Source: Laguncularia racemosa (lineage: Eukaryota; Streptophyta; Magnoliopsida; Myrtales; Combretaceae). Taken from it: a stretch of DNA of 64,000 bases. The notes under the pieces are model-generated. The model did no database searches and had not been told where the DNA came from. It worked only from the letters and a program-made list of their open reading frames with translations. The position numbers and the translations under genes are program-made. Shown one piece after another: positions 1 to 11,188 of this stretch. The DNA is taken from NCBI GenBank assembly GCA_037954665.1, contig JBBMOL010000372.1, positions 267,501 to 331,500 of the forward strand. Reading direction: 5' to 3'. Numbering within the stretch: the first letter of the stretch is position 1; each line of letters starts with the position of its first letter.

Positions 1-16
1 GTTAAGAAAAACTTAC

Positions 17-199
17 ACATGAACCGAAAGCGTATGATCCACAAACTGCAACAACTGTGCTTCGCACGACCATTGCAATTGATCCTTTTTCAGCACCATC
101 ATCACTACCAGTCTTTTCCTGCTTAATGAAAGGCTTAGCTAAGTCTCCAAGGCCTTGGAAATTCCCTTTTTCGACATCCTTGTATATCTTTGTACCCAT
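17..199 (-). CDS. ERD6-like sugar transporter, exon 1 (partial gene)
   Basis: First coding exon of a plant ERD6-like (major facilitator, vacuolar or plasma-membrane sugar/H+) transporter; the rest lies beyond the left edge. The ATG at 199 opens 61 codons of hydrophilic N-terminal tail, followed by the start of the first membrane helix with the motif VAVCGSYAFGSC, which matches the family's V-A-V-C-G-S-F-x-F-G-S-C signature. The exon ends in phase 0 at a canonical donor GTAAGT (complement of 11-16), after which the frame soon stops. No in-frame ATG exists upstream before a long run of UTR-like sequence, so 199 is the likely start. Exon identity rests on the motif and the splice donor; the subfamily member cannot be told. 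Confidence 0.8.
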
Positions 200-1634
200 G
201 TCGATGATCAATTTGAGTTCTAGTACTAAGACACTAAGAATTAGAGGGTAGAAATTTTGAGGGGTGACAAAGAAACGGGCAATGACAATGACAAGTTGCT
301 AATATTGCCGGGATTCACAAGAGAACATATAAACAATGATGCATTGAGCCGAGATATTTATTTTTCCAGTATTAACTTTATTTTAAAGGGCTCTTGGATG
401 TACTTTTACAGAGTTTATTTTGACTTTTAAGTTTATAATTAGGTAGATTATTACCATATTTATCAGATTATATCAGAAATATTTTCAGGTAATAATTTTT
501 ATCATCTGATATTTTCAGATATTATCATCCTATTTACATTCTCTAATCTTATCTAAAAATTACTAGGGCTTTTTTTGTTTGGGATTTTCTTCCATATCTT
601 CACATATTTGCCACCTATAAGAGCAAAATAAATGACACGATTTCATTTCCTTAGCATGAAACCCTATACAAAACTTCTAGAGCAAACAATTTTTCTCGTG
701 GCAATGATCTTCTAATTGAGTAACATGAATGTTGGTCTTTTGATGGGATGGATGAGGTTTGATTTCCCCCTCTGTGCTCGGTTGAGTAAAGATGGAAGGA
801 AATAAATAAAAAAAGGATGAAAAAGAGTGGCAATGTTGTGTTTGAAAGTGGAAATATAAGAAAATTAGTAGAAATGGGAAGGTTTCCCACTTTTACAACC
901 TTTCTATTTTTTCCAAAAGTTAGAAAGAAATGGGTGGAAATAGTTTTAAAATTACAAAGATGCCCTTGCTATCTAAACTTACAAAATAAAAGCAAGAGTA
1001 TTATAGTTTATTCAATAATTTATTTCTTTTGATTTCTTTTATGTGATATAAACTAAACATTGGAAATGGAAAAAAGTTTCTCTTGATTTCTTTTGCTTTC
1101 TCCATGTGAATGCTCTTTTCATTCCATCCTTTCTCATAGATATTTTGTTTTATCATTTATTTTTGTAATGAAAATGGCATAAAATAAGATTGGCATGATC
1201 TTAGTCCATATTTGGAAAATGAATGACAACTCATTCACTTGATCAAATGGAATAAAGTAAAAAATTGAATGATAATTCAACATAAATATGATAGAATTGT
1301 AATAGCTATTATTATACTGTAAGAAGTAGGATATTAATTAAAATATAAGAAAAATATCTTTTAACCTAGTAATAGAAAAATATTTATGAAATTATTTGTG
1401 ATCGGTAGAGTAATGGTAGTGTCTTCAATGTAGGGGTATTTATGAAAAAATGTTGAATGAACCATTGAATAGCAATTCATGAAAGTAGAGGCGTGAATTG
1501 CTATTCATTGTTTTATGTATTAGTATTTCATAAGAAATTACTATTATAGTGCTTAAAATATAATTAAATACCATAATAGCAACATTATATGGAACGAAGG
1601 GGAATGTAATAGTTATACCCTAAGTTAGGGAACT
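200..1634. other. Intergenic, upstream of the sugar transporter gene
   Basis: AT-rich DNA with no supported gene. On the minus strand it is the 5' UTR and promoter side of the sugar transporter gene. Short open frames here (651-1032) have no recognisable domains and no splice structure. The end of the stretch abuts the TGTAACACCC end of solo LTR G. Confidence 0.6.
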
Positions 1635-1913
1635 TGTAACACCCTAAAATTTGAAATGTTACAACTTGCCATGTGTTTGTATAGAGTAAAGGTATGTTAA
1701 GACTATTAAATTAGCCAATTTTGCATAACTTGTATTAACTGATAAACTAACAATAATATAAACTATCCATCAATATAAATGAGTAGCTCAACCAAGCCTC
1801 ACTATGTAATCCACAATTTAGATATTCATAAGTACCTTAATTTATCATTACCTATGCAAACTCATCATCAGTACCACTAGTATAGAATTTAAATGATAAT
1901 AAATGTCTCATCT

Positions 1914-2386
1914 TGACGCAGCGCGGAAAGCGTAAACAACATGAGATCAATTCTAGGATTGGACCTCACGAATAAACAAAGAATAGTTCTGAGTTTATTC
2001 CTTAAAAATATCGACTACGCACAATCGAGGAAGTAGAGAACAATCTTATCTAAAAGTGTATATTGACAAAAGAATCAAAAGCTAACCCTAGAATAGCCTA
2101 AAGGTTATTTATAGTCCTTAGGGAAATAATTAACAAAGAAATAAATATGTACACGCGGGAATAAATATACATATACATGTCCGTCGTTTGGATTATACAC
2201 GGTCGTGTAGGCTTCTGTGGGTACTCTTGATACAACACACGGCCGTGCCTTCTGACCGTGTATCAGGCCTTGTAGGCTTATGTGGGTACTTCTGATACAA
2301 CACACGATCGTGCCTTCTGGCTGTGCATGAGGCCGTGTAAGTTTCTGTGGATTTTCTTGACACAACACACGGCCATGCCTTGTAAG
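1914..2386 (-). repeat. Element A 3' LTR, larger part
   Basis: 473 bp matching the 5' LTR at 12437-13005, cut by B1 at 2386/2387. It carries a TATA-like TTATTTATA (2104-2112, minus-strand promoter) and the CACGGCCGTG palindrome cluster at about 2199-2378. It is shorter than the 5' copy by loss of some palindrome repeats. Confidence 0.9.
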
Positions 2387-3223
2387 TGATGAGATCCATG
2401 ATGAGAGTCAAGCCGGAAGAAGGAATGTAGATCCTCTTGAAGTACCGCCTGGACCGATCATAAGAAATCAAGTGAAACGATTCAAGGAAGCACTTAACGG
2501 GTTGATAAAGGTTGTCCATGAAGCCGGAAAGGATTGGAGCAATCATGAAGTTGGAACGGATTGGAACAACCATGGGAAGACCCTTGCTTTTATACAAGTC
2601 ACACCGGACACGGGTTGAAGAGGGCGTGTATGTTCAAGGCACGGCCGTGTAGGAATTCCAAGATTGCACTGAATCATACACGGCTAGATACACGGCTAAA
2701 AGACACGGCCGTGTATGGAGTCAAGAAAATCCACAGGAAGGTACACAACCAGAAGTACACGGTCGTGTATGTGACCGGAATGTGCACAGAAAAGTACACG
2801 GTCGTGTACACGGCCGTGTATCCCCTGCCGGCCAGCTTGTTCTGTTTTCGTGTTTTTACGCAACTTATCTAAGCTACGTCGTTTTGGACTTGTTTTTCAC
2901 GAATTGTAACCCTAATATAAAGGCTCTTAGGGTTTAGAACAACATAGAATTTACATCTTTGAACATTAAACACTTTTGAGAGGCACCTCTCTTGGTTCTT
3001 CAAGAACTAACTAAAACTTATCGTATTAATTTCCATGGCGTTCATCTCGACTTATCAATCGGTCTTTCATCCCGATTGTGGCGTCTTCATTTTATACCAA
3101 GGTTCTTGTCTCGCTTATAGACAACGGGTCGCGGTTTCCATGTTAGGTGTTTGGGCGTCTTAGGCAACGAATTCCGAACGTATTGGTATTGGGTTTCGTC
3201 ACGGGTTGGCGTGGTTCGTATCA
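2387..3223 (+). repeat. B1 5' LTR
   Basis: 837 bp. Order: a coding-like segment at the start (the LTR copy of the polyprotein tail), a cluster of CACGGCCGTG-type palindromes (about 2636-2822), TATAAAGG at 2916-2923, a telobox-like AGGGTTTAG just after it, then R-U5 ending CGTATCA. Differences from the 3' LTR are concentrated in the first 100 bp and in the number of palindrome repeats. Confidence 0.9.
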
Positions 3224-3226
3224 GTT

Positions 3227-3238
3227 TGGTATCAGAGC
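3227..3238 (+). other. B1 primer binding site (tRNA-iMet type)
   Basis: TGGTATCAGAGC, complementary to the 3' end of plant initiator tRNA-Met, three bases after the LTR end (CA at 3223). Confidence 0.9.
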
Positions 3239-3736
3239 TTAGGTTTGTCAAAACATCGGTTCGGTTTGAGGAAGGTAATATCAAAAACCTTAACTCCAAT
3301 CGTTCATATCAATTATCGTATTCAATTTCGTAGTATTGATTGTCTTTTAATAGTGTAATATCGACTAGGCGATTGTTACAAAAAAAAAAAAAAGATTAAA
3401 AATCACGACAAAAAAAAAAGAAGAGAAAAGAAAAGAAAGACAAGAGAAACGTGATCAAAGCAAAACAGAGACAAAAAAAAAAATTCGGATAGAAAAATAG
3501 AGGAAAATTTACGAACCCTAGAGTTGTTTTGAATTCTACGGAAGGAAATTGGTGTAGTTCGGATTAGTTCCAAGAGAATTGAGAAGAGGAATTGGCGAGT
3601 TGATATCATCATTGTTTATGAGAATACACGAGTGATTGTGTGATATCATCATTTGAGCGAAAACACGTAAGGGAGTGTATCGTGAGGTTTAATTATATAT
3701 ATATTTGTGTTAGTACTAATCTTTTCTGCAGGAACT
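3239..3736 (+). other. B1 leader with likely intron acceptor
   Basis: Untranslated leader with A-rich tracts (3370-3490). Just before the gag ATG there is a branch-like CTAAT, a pyrimidine run and CTGCAG (3721-3731), a good plant 3' splice site. A possible donor GTAATATC lies near 3275. Both sites are also present in B2. A leader intron is inference only. Confidence 0.45.
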
Positions 3737-4822
3737 ATGTCGAGGCAACATTCTCCGGAAGGTGAGAGGGGAAGGTTTGATGCTAGGTTAGTAATTGAGG
3801 CGTTGAGGGGTGAAATGAAGAGGATGTTCCAAGAGGGAATGGAACAAATTCATGAGACAGTAGAGCAAAGATTAGAGCAATCCACAAATGTATTCCAAGG
3901 GCGTAAGAGGGAGAGTCGTTCTAGGAGAGTACCGAGGGGTGGAGATGAAATGTCGGATGATGACTTTGATGAGCCTTCTGTTGGGAGTTATAGAGGATAT
4001 AGTGGTCGGAATAGAGGAACTAGAGATTGGGAAGATAGATGAGATAGGAATAGAGAGGATGATCAATTAAGAAGCATAAAGATGAAGATTCCTCCTTTCC
4101 AAGGGAAGAATGATCTCGAGGCGTATTTAGAGTGGGAGAAGAAGGTAGAGATGGTGTTTGATTGTCACAACTATAGTGGGAGAAAGAAAGTAAAACTTGC
4201 TGCCATTGAATTTTCGGATTATGCTATAGTGTGGTGGGATCAACTAATGTTGAATAGGAGAAGGAGTGGCGAGCCACCTATTGAGTCTTGGGAAGAGATG
4301 AAAAGAGTGATGAAGAAGCGGTTTATGCCTGCGTATTACTATCGTGAATTGCACAACAAGTTGCAAACTCTGAGGCAGGGAAGCCGAAGTGTAGATGAGT
4401 ATTTCAAAGAGATGGAAGTCATTATGATTAGGGCGAATGTAGAGGAGGATAGAGAGGCTACAATGGCTAGGTTTCTTGCGGGGTTGAATAGAGAAATCCA
4501 AAATGTGGTGGAATTGCAGCATTATGTAGAATTGGAGGATATAGTTCACATGGCTATAAAGGTTGAGAACCAGCATAAGAGGAAAGGTAGTAGTAATGCA
4601 CGGTTTCCACAGGGTAATGGTTCATTCACTTGGAATACCAACCAATGGAAGAAAGAAGAAAAACCTTTACCCACCAAACCAAAAGGGGAGCTGAGGCAAG
4701 CGGGTTCTACTCCTGGTAACTAAGGTAACCCTGATTCTTCTACTTCTAGAAATCGTGACATTATATGTTTTAAATGTTAAGGTAGAGGCCATATTGCTAG
4801 TCAATGTCCAAATAGGCGTGTT
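3737..4822 (+). pseudogene. B1 gag (capsid and CCHC knuckle), broken
   Basis: Starts at the ATG at 3737 (MSRQHSPEG). The retrotransposon gag domain is at 4082-4560 with the typical W-W-D and Y-Y-Y-R-E-L-H-N-K motifs, and a zinc knuckle near 4766-4812. It is broken by TGA at about 4040, TAA at 4721 (CAA in B2) and TAA in the middle of the zinc knuckle near 4778 (CAA in B2). Frame and sequence otherwise match B2 closely. Gag would form the virus-like particle; this copy cannot make it whole. Confidence 0.85.
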
Positions 4823-5707
4823 ATGATTTTGCGTGATGATGGTGAGTATGAGACTGAGGGGGATAGTGAAGAAGATGATATGCCTCCATTAGAGGATGCT
4901 AGTGATGATGAGGAGCCTGCAATGGGAAAGCTAGTGGCAGTAGTGAAGCGAGCTTTGAATGTGCAGGTGAACGAAGAAGAAGAGGTGCAAAGAGAGAATA
5001 TATTTCATACTAGATGTTATCTAGGAGATCACATTTGTAGTTTGATCATTGATGGAGGGAGTTGCACCAATGTAGTGAGTAATTTTATTGTTGAGAGGCT
5101 GGGGCTCAAAACTGTTAGACACCCTAGTCCATATAAATTGCAGTGGTTGAATGATAGTGGAGAGACTAAGGTGAGTAAGCAAGCATTGATTGGTTTTCGC
5201 ATTGGTAGGTATGAGGATGAGGTGTTATGTGATGTAGTGCTAATGCAAGCATGTCATGTGTTGTTGGGGAGGCCATGGCAATTTGATAGGAAGGTTGTTC
5301 ATGATGGCTTTTCTAACAAGTATACGCTTGTTCACCAGGGGAAAAGCTTTAATCTTAAACTGTTAACACCTAAGCAGGTGTATGAGGACCAGTTGCAGCT
5401 ACAACAGTCTTTTGCAAAACATAAGGTGAGTGAAAAGCAGAGGGAGAGTGAGAGAGCAAAAGACAATGAGAAAGAAAAGGAATATAAAAGTCAAGATCAA
5501 AAGGAAAAAGAGAGGAAGGCTGGAAAGAGTGTGAGAGGCCAAGTTGAAGGGGGATCAACTTTGGTGGTGAGTGAAAAGGAGAGGGCAGCCTTGCAAAAGG
5601 AGAGTTGTGTGGCAAGAGCGAGTGTAGTAAGGAGAGCGTTAGTGATGAGGCAACCTATGTTGTTGCTGGTTTTTAAAGAAACATGTTTAACTACTAACAA
5701 TATCTAA
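4823..5707 (+). CDS. B1 aspartic protease region of gag-pol
   Basis: Open frame of about 294 codons in the gag-pol frame. It has an acidic linker (residues 1-60), then a retropepsin-like domain with active site IIDGGSC (D-G-G variant usual in this lineage) and the conserved LLGRPWQFDRK block, then a long Lys/Glu-rich charged linker that normally leads to RT. The catalytic Asp is intact here but is Asn in B2. The frame is lost at 5699, where the sequence becomes indel-rich against B2. Confidence 0.8.
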   Translation: MILRDDGEYETEGDSEEDDMPPLEDASDDEEPAMGKLVAVVKRALNVQVNEEEEVQRENIFHTRCYLGDHICSLIIDGGSCTNVVSNFIVERLGLKTVRHPSPYKLQWLNDSGETKVSKQALIGFRIGRYEDEVLCDVVLMQACHVLLGRPWQFDRKVVHDGFSNKYTLVHQGKSFNLKLLTPKQVYEDQLQLQQSFAKHKVSEKQRESERAKDNEKEKEYKSQDQKEKERKAGKSVRGQVEGGSTLVVSEKERAALQKESCVARASVVRRALVMRQPMLLLVFKETCLTTNNI

Positions 5708-6575
5708 CTCTTTGCATGTGTATTCTTGTGCAGATTGAAGATGTCTTCTGAGAGATCCAGGATTCCACTATGTGTATTGGCACAGATGACTTGTACTAGA
5801 GCATCATTCAACAAGCACTTGAGCAATCGGGGGAGAAAAGGACTCAAGCAGGTAAGAATAATGGAGAAGGGTACGTGAGAAGCTGGTCCATAGCAGGCTG
5901 TGATTTGGGCCTAAGAAGATGGGACATGAGATGTGTGTTGACTCCCGCCCATCAACAATATCACGGTAAAGTATGTCATCCATCTTCGCTTAGATGATAT
6001 GTTAGACAGTTCATGGTCAGTCATCCTCATGAGCTTGGATAGACATTTCCATGTTTGTGTTAGATACCAGGTTAGCATGGTGAGATTATTTTTGTGGTGT
6101 GGATAGGAATCCTAAATGAGTTCATGATTCCTGGTATAAAATTGATGAGTAACACGTTGTTGATTGATTTTTAGTAGATTGGTAGTGAGTCACATGGTAT
6201 ATAGTTACATTGTTCATGAATCAATTGTAAAATTTCGAATTCTTGTTGAGATGTATTGTGGAAAGAGTTGAAACTTAAACGGATGATTTTCAATATTTGT
6301 TACTCCAGTTGATGGTCAAATTGATTTTTTGTGGTTAATAGGATTTAATTCAATTGTATGGTCAATTCTTTTAAGAAGAAACTTAAGGCTTGGAGATTGT
6401 TACTTTGGAGGTTTGCAATGTATACAGGGCTTTATATAGCATATATTGTCAATTTGAGAGTTGTGTAGGTTTTAAAACTTTGTGTTCCTATTATTTTTGC
6501 CATTGCCACTTAACAAGTCTTTGAGTTTTGATTGCGATTCTAAGGAAGATTTCATGAGGAAATGCTACATAAAAG
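5699..6575 (+). pseudogene. B1 degraded RT start and integrase core (indel-rich patch)
   Basis: This can be followed against B2 (34440-35100, complement) throughout, but with many 1-3 base indels and substitutions. Landmarks are TGTGTTGACT...CATCAAC (RT block with C-V-D-C-R-A-I-N in B2), then directly the join to the IN block (I-S-I-D-F in B2). No frame survives. The same RT/RNase H deletion as B2 is visible. The last about 165 bp (6412-6575) duplicate the start of the next clean segment. Confidence 0.65.
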
Positions 6576-6577
6576 TT

Positions 6578-7185
6578 ATGTGGAGTTTGCATATAACAGG
6601 GCTTTATATAGCACTACTCATTGTTCACCATTTGAGATTGTGTATGGTTTTAACCCTTTGGTTCCTATTTATTTATTGCCATTGCCACTTAACAAGTCTG
6701 TGAGTTTTGATGCTGATTCTAAGGCAGATTTCATGAGAAAGCTACATACACAGGTAAAGATTAGGATTGTAAAACAAAATGCCAAGGTCGCTTCAAGGGT
6801 GAATAAGGACAGAAGACCCAAGATTTTTCAGCCTGGAGATTGGGTTTGGGTGCATTTTCGCAAGGAGAGTTTTCCATTGCAGAGGAGATCCAAGTTGAAC
6901 CCTAGGGGAGACGGTCCATTTCCAATGCTTGAGAAAATCAATGATAATGCCTACAAGAAACATTTACCAGGTGAGTATCTAGTAAGTGTCACATTTTATG
7001 TTACTGATCTGAGTCCATTTGATGCAGGCAATGATTTGAGGACAAATCCTATTCAAGAGGAGGGGAATGATGAGATCCATGATGAGAGTCAAGCCAGAAG
7101 ATGGAATGTGGATCCTCTTGAAGTGCCGCCGGACCGATCACAAGAAATCAAGCGAAACGATTCAAGGAAGCACTTAACGGGTTGA
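6578..7185 (+). pseudogene. B1 integrase C-terminus running into the 3' LTR
   Basis: Open from 6562. It encodes the end of the IN core (VEFAYNRALYSTTHCSPFE), the GPY/F-like domain (F-Q-P-G-D-W-V-W-V-H, G-D-G-P-F) and the tail D-L-R-T-N-P, then crosses the LTR start at 7068. In B1 the LTR-encoded tail is frameshifted before the G-P-I-T-R-N-R-A-K motif that B2 keeps. Confidence 0.8.
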
Positions 7186-7904
7186 TAAAGGTTGTCCATG
7201 AAGCCGAAAAGGATTGGAGCAATCATGAAGTTGGAACGGATTGGAACAACCATGGGAAGACCCTTGCTTTTATACAAGTCACACCAGATACGGGTTGAAG
7301 AGGGCGTGTATGTTCAAGGTACGACCGTGTAGGAATTCCAAGATTGCACTGAATCATACACGGCTAAAAGACACGGCCGTGTATGGAGTCAAGCAAATCC
7401 ACAGGAAGGTACACGACCAGAAGTACATGGTCGTGTATGTGGCCGGAATGTGCACAGAAAAGTACACGGCCAAAGTACACGATCGTGTACACGGCCGTGT
7501 ATCCCCTGCCAGCCAGCTTGTTCTGTTTTCGTGTTTTTACGCAACTTATCTAAGCTACGTCGTTTTGAACTTGTTTTTCACGAATTGTAACCTTAGTATA
7601 AAGGCTCCTAGGGTTTAGAACAACATAGAATTTACATCTTTGAACATTAAACACTTTTGAGAGGCACCTCTCTTGGTTCTTCAAGAACTAACTAGAACTT
7701 ATCGGATTGATTTCCGTGGCGTTCATCCCGACTTATCAATCGGTCTTTCATCCCGATTGTGGCGTCTTCATTTTATACCAAGGTTTTTGTCTCGCTTATA
7801 GACAACGGGTCGCGGTTTCCACTTTAGGTGTTTAGGCGTCTTAGGCAACGAATTCCGAACGTATTGGTATTGGGTTTCGTCACGGGTTGACGTGGTTCGT
7901 ATCA
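7068..7904 (+). repeat. B1 3' LTR
   Basis: 837 bp with the same limits as the 5' copy, preceded by a polypurine tract (AGAGGAGGGGAA, 7056-7067). The palindrome cluster is at about 7316-7503, including an added AAAGTACACGATCGTG unit. It is followed by GTAAG target duplication at 7905-7909. Confidence 0.9.
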
Positions 7905-7909
7905 GTAAG

Positions 7910-7952
7910 AGACATGCCCGATTAACCCGTGTCAGCTACGATGCCCGCATCA
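7910..7952 (-). repeat. Element A 3' LTR, terminal 43 bp
   Basis: The rest of A's 3' LTR beyond the B1 insertion, ending ...GCCCGCATCA at 7952. Next to it (7953-7964, complement GGTGGGAGAGAA) is A's polypurine tract. Confidence 0.85.
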
Positions 7953-8940
7953 TTCTCTCCCACCAATGAAGAGCTCAACCCCGAGTTCTCTTCCGGATAT
8001 AGAGGGCCGTCATCCGAGTAGAATGGAGATAAGTCAGCTATATTGATGGTTGTTGAGATCTTCATGTTTTCAGGAAGCCCGACTACATAGGCATTATCAT
8101 TTATCTTGGCGACAATCTTGTAAGGACCATACTTCTTTGGTTGCCATTTGCTATAAGTGCCTACGAGAAAGCGTTTCTTCCTTAAGAACACCATCACTTG
8201 ATCTCCCACTTCAAACAGTTTCTTCTTCCGATGCTTGTCTGCGGCTTTTTTATACTTCTCATTAACCCTCTCGATCCCCTCTTTCACTTCAGATGCCACA
8301 GTTTGGTATTGTTCCGCTAGGAGCTTAGCAGCTACATTGGATTCTACCCCTTGGGCAAAAGAGCTAAATCCAATGTGTAAGATGGCGCTTTTGTATAAAC
8401 CACTGAAAAAGGAGATTTCCCAATAGTTCTATGAATGGAACTGTTGTAGGCGAATTCGGCTTGAGAAAGCGCTAAGTCCCATTGTCTTGGCTTCTCTCCA
8501 CAGATACTTCGGATTAAGTTGCTAAGGGTCCTGTTCGTCACCTCTGTCTGCCCATTAGTTTGAGGGTGAGCTGTGCTGCTAAAATTAAGGGAAGAATTGA
8601 ACATGTACCATAGTGTCCTCCAGAAGTGGCTAAGAAACCGAGTATCTCTATCGGAAGTAATTGACTTGGGAACCCCGTGTAACCTGACCACCTCCTTAAA
8701 GAATAACTTGGCAACACCCTGTGCATCAGCCGTCTTTCTACAAGGAATGAAGTGAGCCATCTTGGAGAACCTGTCTACAACCACAAAAACAGTGTTAACA
8801 CCTTGTTGGGTACGAGGCAAACCTAACACGAAGTCCATAGATAGATCCTCCCAGATATTCTTAGGTACTAGTAGTGGAGTGTACAACCCGGTATTCTGGG
8901 AATGTCCTTTAGATGTCTGACAGACGTAGCATCTTTGCAT
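7922..8940 (-). pseudogene. Element A integrase
   Basis: Retroviral-type integrase. The core (8344-8940) shows all three D-D-E residues: SMDFV, TSDRD and the QTEV glutamate. The GPY/F-like C-terminal part (7922-8299) has K-Y-G-P-Y-K-I and ends with STTINIADLSPF and a short tail that runs into the LTR. The core and C-terminal parts are in different frames (break near 8300-8345), so the protein is split. The zinc-binding H-H-C-C part lies at about 8900-9060, with a stop near 8968. Confidence 0.85.
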
Positions 8941-8970
8941 GATTCTCCCTACATCTCTTCTCAGCTGAGG

Positions 8971-9738
8971 CTAATGATATCTTGCAGCCACTGCCGCTAG
9001 AGTCTTATCGCGCCCCAGATGTCTGGCTAGTCCTCCTCCATGTAGGTCCCTAATCAACTTTTCCCTCAAGGATGATTCAGGAATACAGAGTTGATTTCCC
9101 CTCATTAAGTAACCCTCCAGGATATAGTAACTGTCATTGGGTTCCTGATTGATACATTTTCTCCATATAGTCCCAAAATCCACATCCTCTTCATACAGTT
9201 CTTTCAGCTGCTCAAAACCTACCACCTCAGCCCTTATGGTGACCAATAAATCCGCTCTCCTACTTAATGCGTCTGCCACCTTGTTTTGGACCTCGGATTT
9301 GTGCATCAAGCGGAATGGAAACTTTTGCAGAAATTGGATCCATTTGGCATGCATGTCTTTACAGATACGGGTCTGACTACTCAAATGTTTTAGAGTGACA
9401 CAATCCGAGTACAGGATAAACTCTTTACCAACCAAGTAGTGCTCCCATATCCTCAGAGCTCTGACTACGGAATAGAACTCCTTATCATAAGTGGACTAGC
9501 TCCTCCTGGCTTCACAGAGCTTCTCACTATGGAAGGCCACGGGTCTTTTCTCCTGAGATAACACGGCTCCAATGCCTACGCCACTAGCATCACAGTCCAC
9601 TTCGAATAGTTTGTCAAAGTCTGGTAATTTCTAATGGGTCTCTTCTCCTGAGATAACATGGCTCCTCAACTTAGTGGTTGTTTTGGGAGTGGGCCAATCT
9701 CTAATGGCCCTTACCTTGTTCTCATCCACCGTTATGCC
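8971..9738 (-). pseudogene. Element A RNase H and integrase zinc domain
   Basis: RNase H-type motifs: Y-S-D-C-V-T-L-K-H-L, then W-I-Q-F-L-Q-K-F-P-F and V-A-D-A-L-S-R-R, the last being the standard end of Ty3/gypsy RNase H. The stretch 9440-9738 holds the RNase H start (motifs F-D-K-L-F-E-V and E-K-R-P-V-A-F in broken frames) with a short internal repeat (TCTCTTCTCCTGAGATAACA near 9548 and 9640). Confidence 0.7.
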
Positions 9739-9739
9739 C

Positions 9740-10969
9740 TCACCGCTCACTACAAAACCCAAGAACAACAACTTTTTTCGATAGGAATTTGCACTTCTTG
9801 AGATTGGCATAAAGCTTATTCTCTCTTAGCACGGTTAATACACTTCTCAAATGTACTAAATGTTCATCCTTAGTCTTGCTATATATTAAGATATCATCAA
9901 AGTATACTACCACAAACCTACCAATGAAAGGTTTAAGTACCTGATTCATTACGCGCATGAAGGTACTAGGTGCATTGCTGAGGCCGAATGGCATAACCAA
10001 CTATTCGTACAACCCTTCCTTCATCTTGAAAGCAGTTTTCCATTCATCCCCAGGTTTGACCCGAATCTGATGATACCCACTCTTAAGATCCACCTTCGAA
10101 AATATTACCGCTCCACTCAGCCTATCCAACATGTCTTCAATGCGAGGAATTGGGAATTTATACCCAATTGTGATCTTGTTGATTGCATGACTATCCACAC
10201 ACATCCTCCAACTACCATCCTTCTTGGGCGTCAATAGCGCCGGAACGGCACATGGGCTCATGCTATCCCTGATGAATCCTTTATCCAGTAATTTTTGGAC
10301 CTTCTCTTGTAGGACTTCCGTCTCTTTGGGGCTCATCCTATAATGAGGGAGATTAGGAAGGCTAGCCCCAAGCACCAAGTCAATGTGGTGTTGGATGTCT
10401 CGCAATGGAGGTAACCCTTCTGGTAAATCTTCCGGCACTACCTCTTTGAACTCTTCTAATACCCCCTTTACTTCTTCCGGAACCTCTTCACTACCCACGC
10501 CTTCTCTCGTATTTTTCACAACAAGAGCATGCATCAATCGAGATTCCTTGATGTCCTTGGTCATCTCCTTCTCTGATTGAGTGATTGTCAGAAAGGATTT
10601 CCCTTCCGCCCTATGTGTCTTGGGTCGTTTATCCATCAATGGCAGCAATGTATATTTCACGCCCCCTTTCTCCAACCTATATTTATTTTCTTTCTCGGCA
10701 TGTTGGGCATCCATGTCAAACTGCCAAGGTCGTCCGAATAACAAGTGGCAGGCATCCATATCGATGATATCGCAATAGACTTCATCCCGATATTTGCCTA
10801 TCGAGAAGGGAACCCGACACCTCTCCTTCACCTCAATTCGCTCCGCCGCCTTAATCCACCCTATGGTGTAGGGGTTCGGATGTTTCTCTACCGGCAGCTG
10901 GAATCGTTTCACAACCTCTCTCCCAATTATGTTCTCACAACTCCCACTATCAACAATCAAGTTGAACAC
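9740..10969 (-). pseudogene. Element A protease and reverse transcriptase
   Basis: The protease (10700-10969) has active site LIVDSGSC and LLFGRPWQFD. RT begins near 10500 with P-L-R-D-I-Q-H-H-I-D and contains S-P-C-A-V-P, W-R-M-C-V-D, F-S-K-V-D-L-K-S-G-Y-H-Q-I and the catalytic VVYFDDILIYSK (near 9880-9915). One TGG-to-TAG stop (10001-10003) and a frameshift near 9770 break it. Otherwise the RT is well preserved, with an intact YxDD-type motif. Confidence 0.88.
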
Positions 10970-11188
10970 TCTCCTACCAATTGTGCACCTAGTGCAAAAC
11001 AGCTGGTGTCATTGCAAACTACCCTCCTGTTTTGGTGCTAGCATCATCCTTCTGATCACATAGCTCGGTTCCACTCCATCATCAGCCTCATCATAATATT
11101 CATCCTCACCATCCGGTTCACAGCACACTTCCTCCTCTTCCTCCCTTTCGACAATATTTATAGTCCGTCGATTCGGGCATTCATTGGA

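Larger units (their letters stand above)
2387..7904 (+). mobile_element. Non-autonomous Ty3/gypsy retrotransposon 'B1'
   Basis: Complete insertion of 5518 bp with two 837-bp LTRs (TGATGAG...GTATCA), primer site, polypurine tract and the 5-bp duplication GTAAG (2382-2386 and 7905-7909). It sits inside the 3' LTR of element A, so it is younger than A. It carries gag, CCHC, PR and the IN C-terminus, but the RT core and RNase H are missing. It is the sister of B2 at 33127-40709. Confidence 0.92.

Noticed and set aside
2636..2822. Regular short palindromic repeats as a CRISPR array
   Set aside because: Units are short, overlapping and unevenly spaced with no unique spacers, within LTRs of a plant genome.
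2561..2872. Plus-strand ORF of 103 codons in the B LTR, repeated at 7241-7618
   Set aside because: Lies over the palindrome cluster in another frame from the polyprotein tail; length is due to lack of stops in the repeat units, and the two copies differ by indels.
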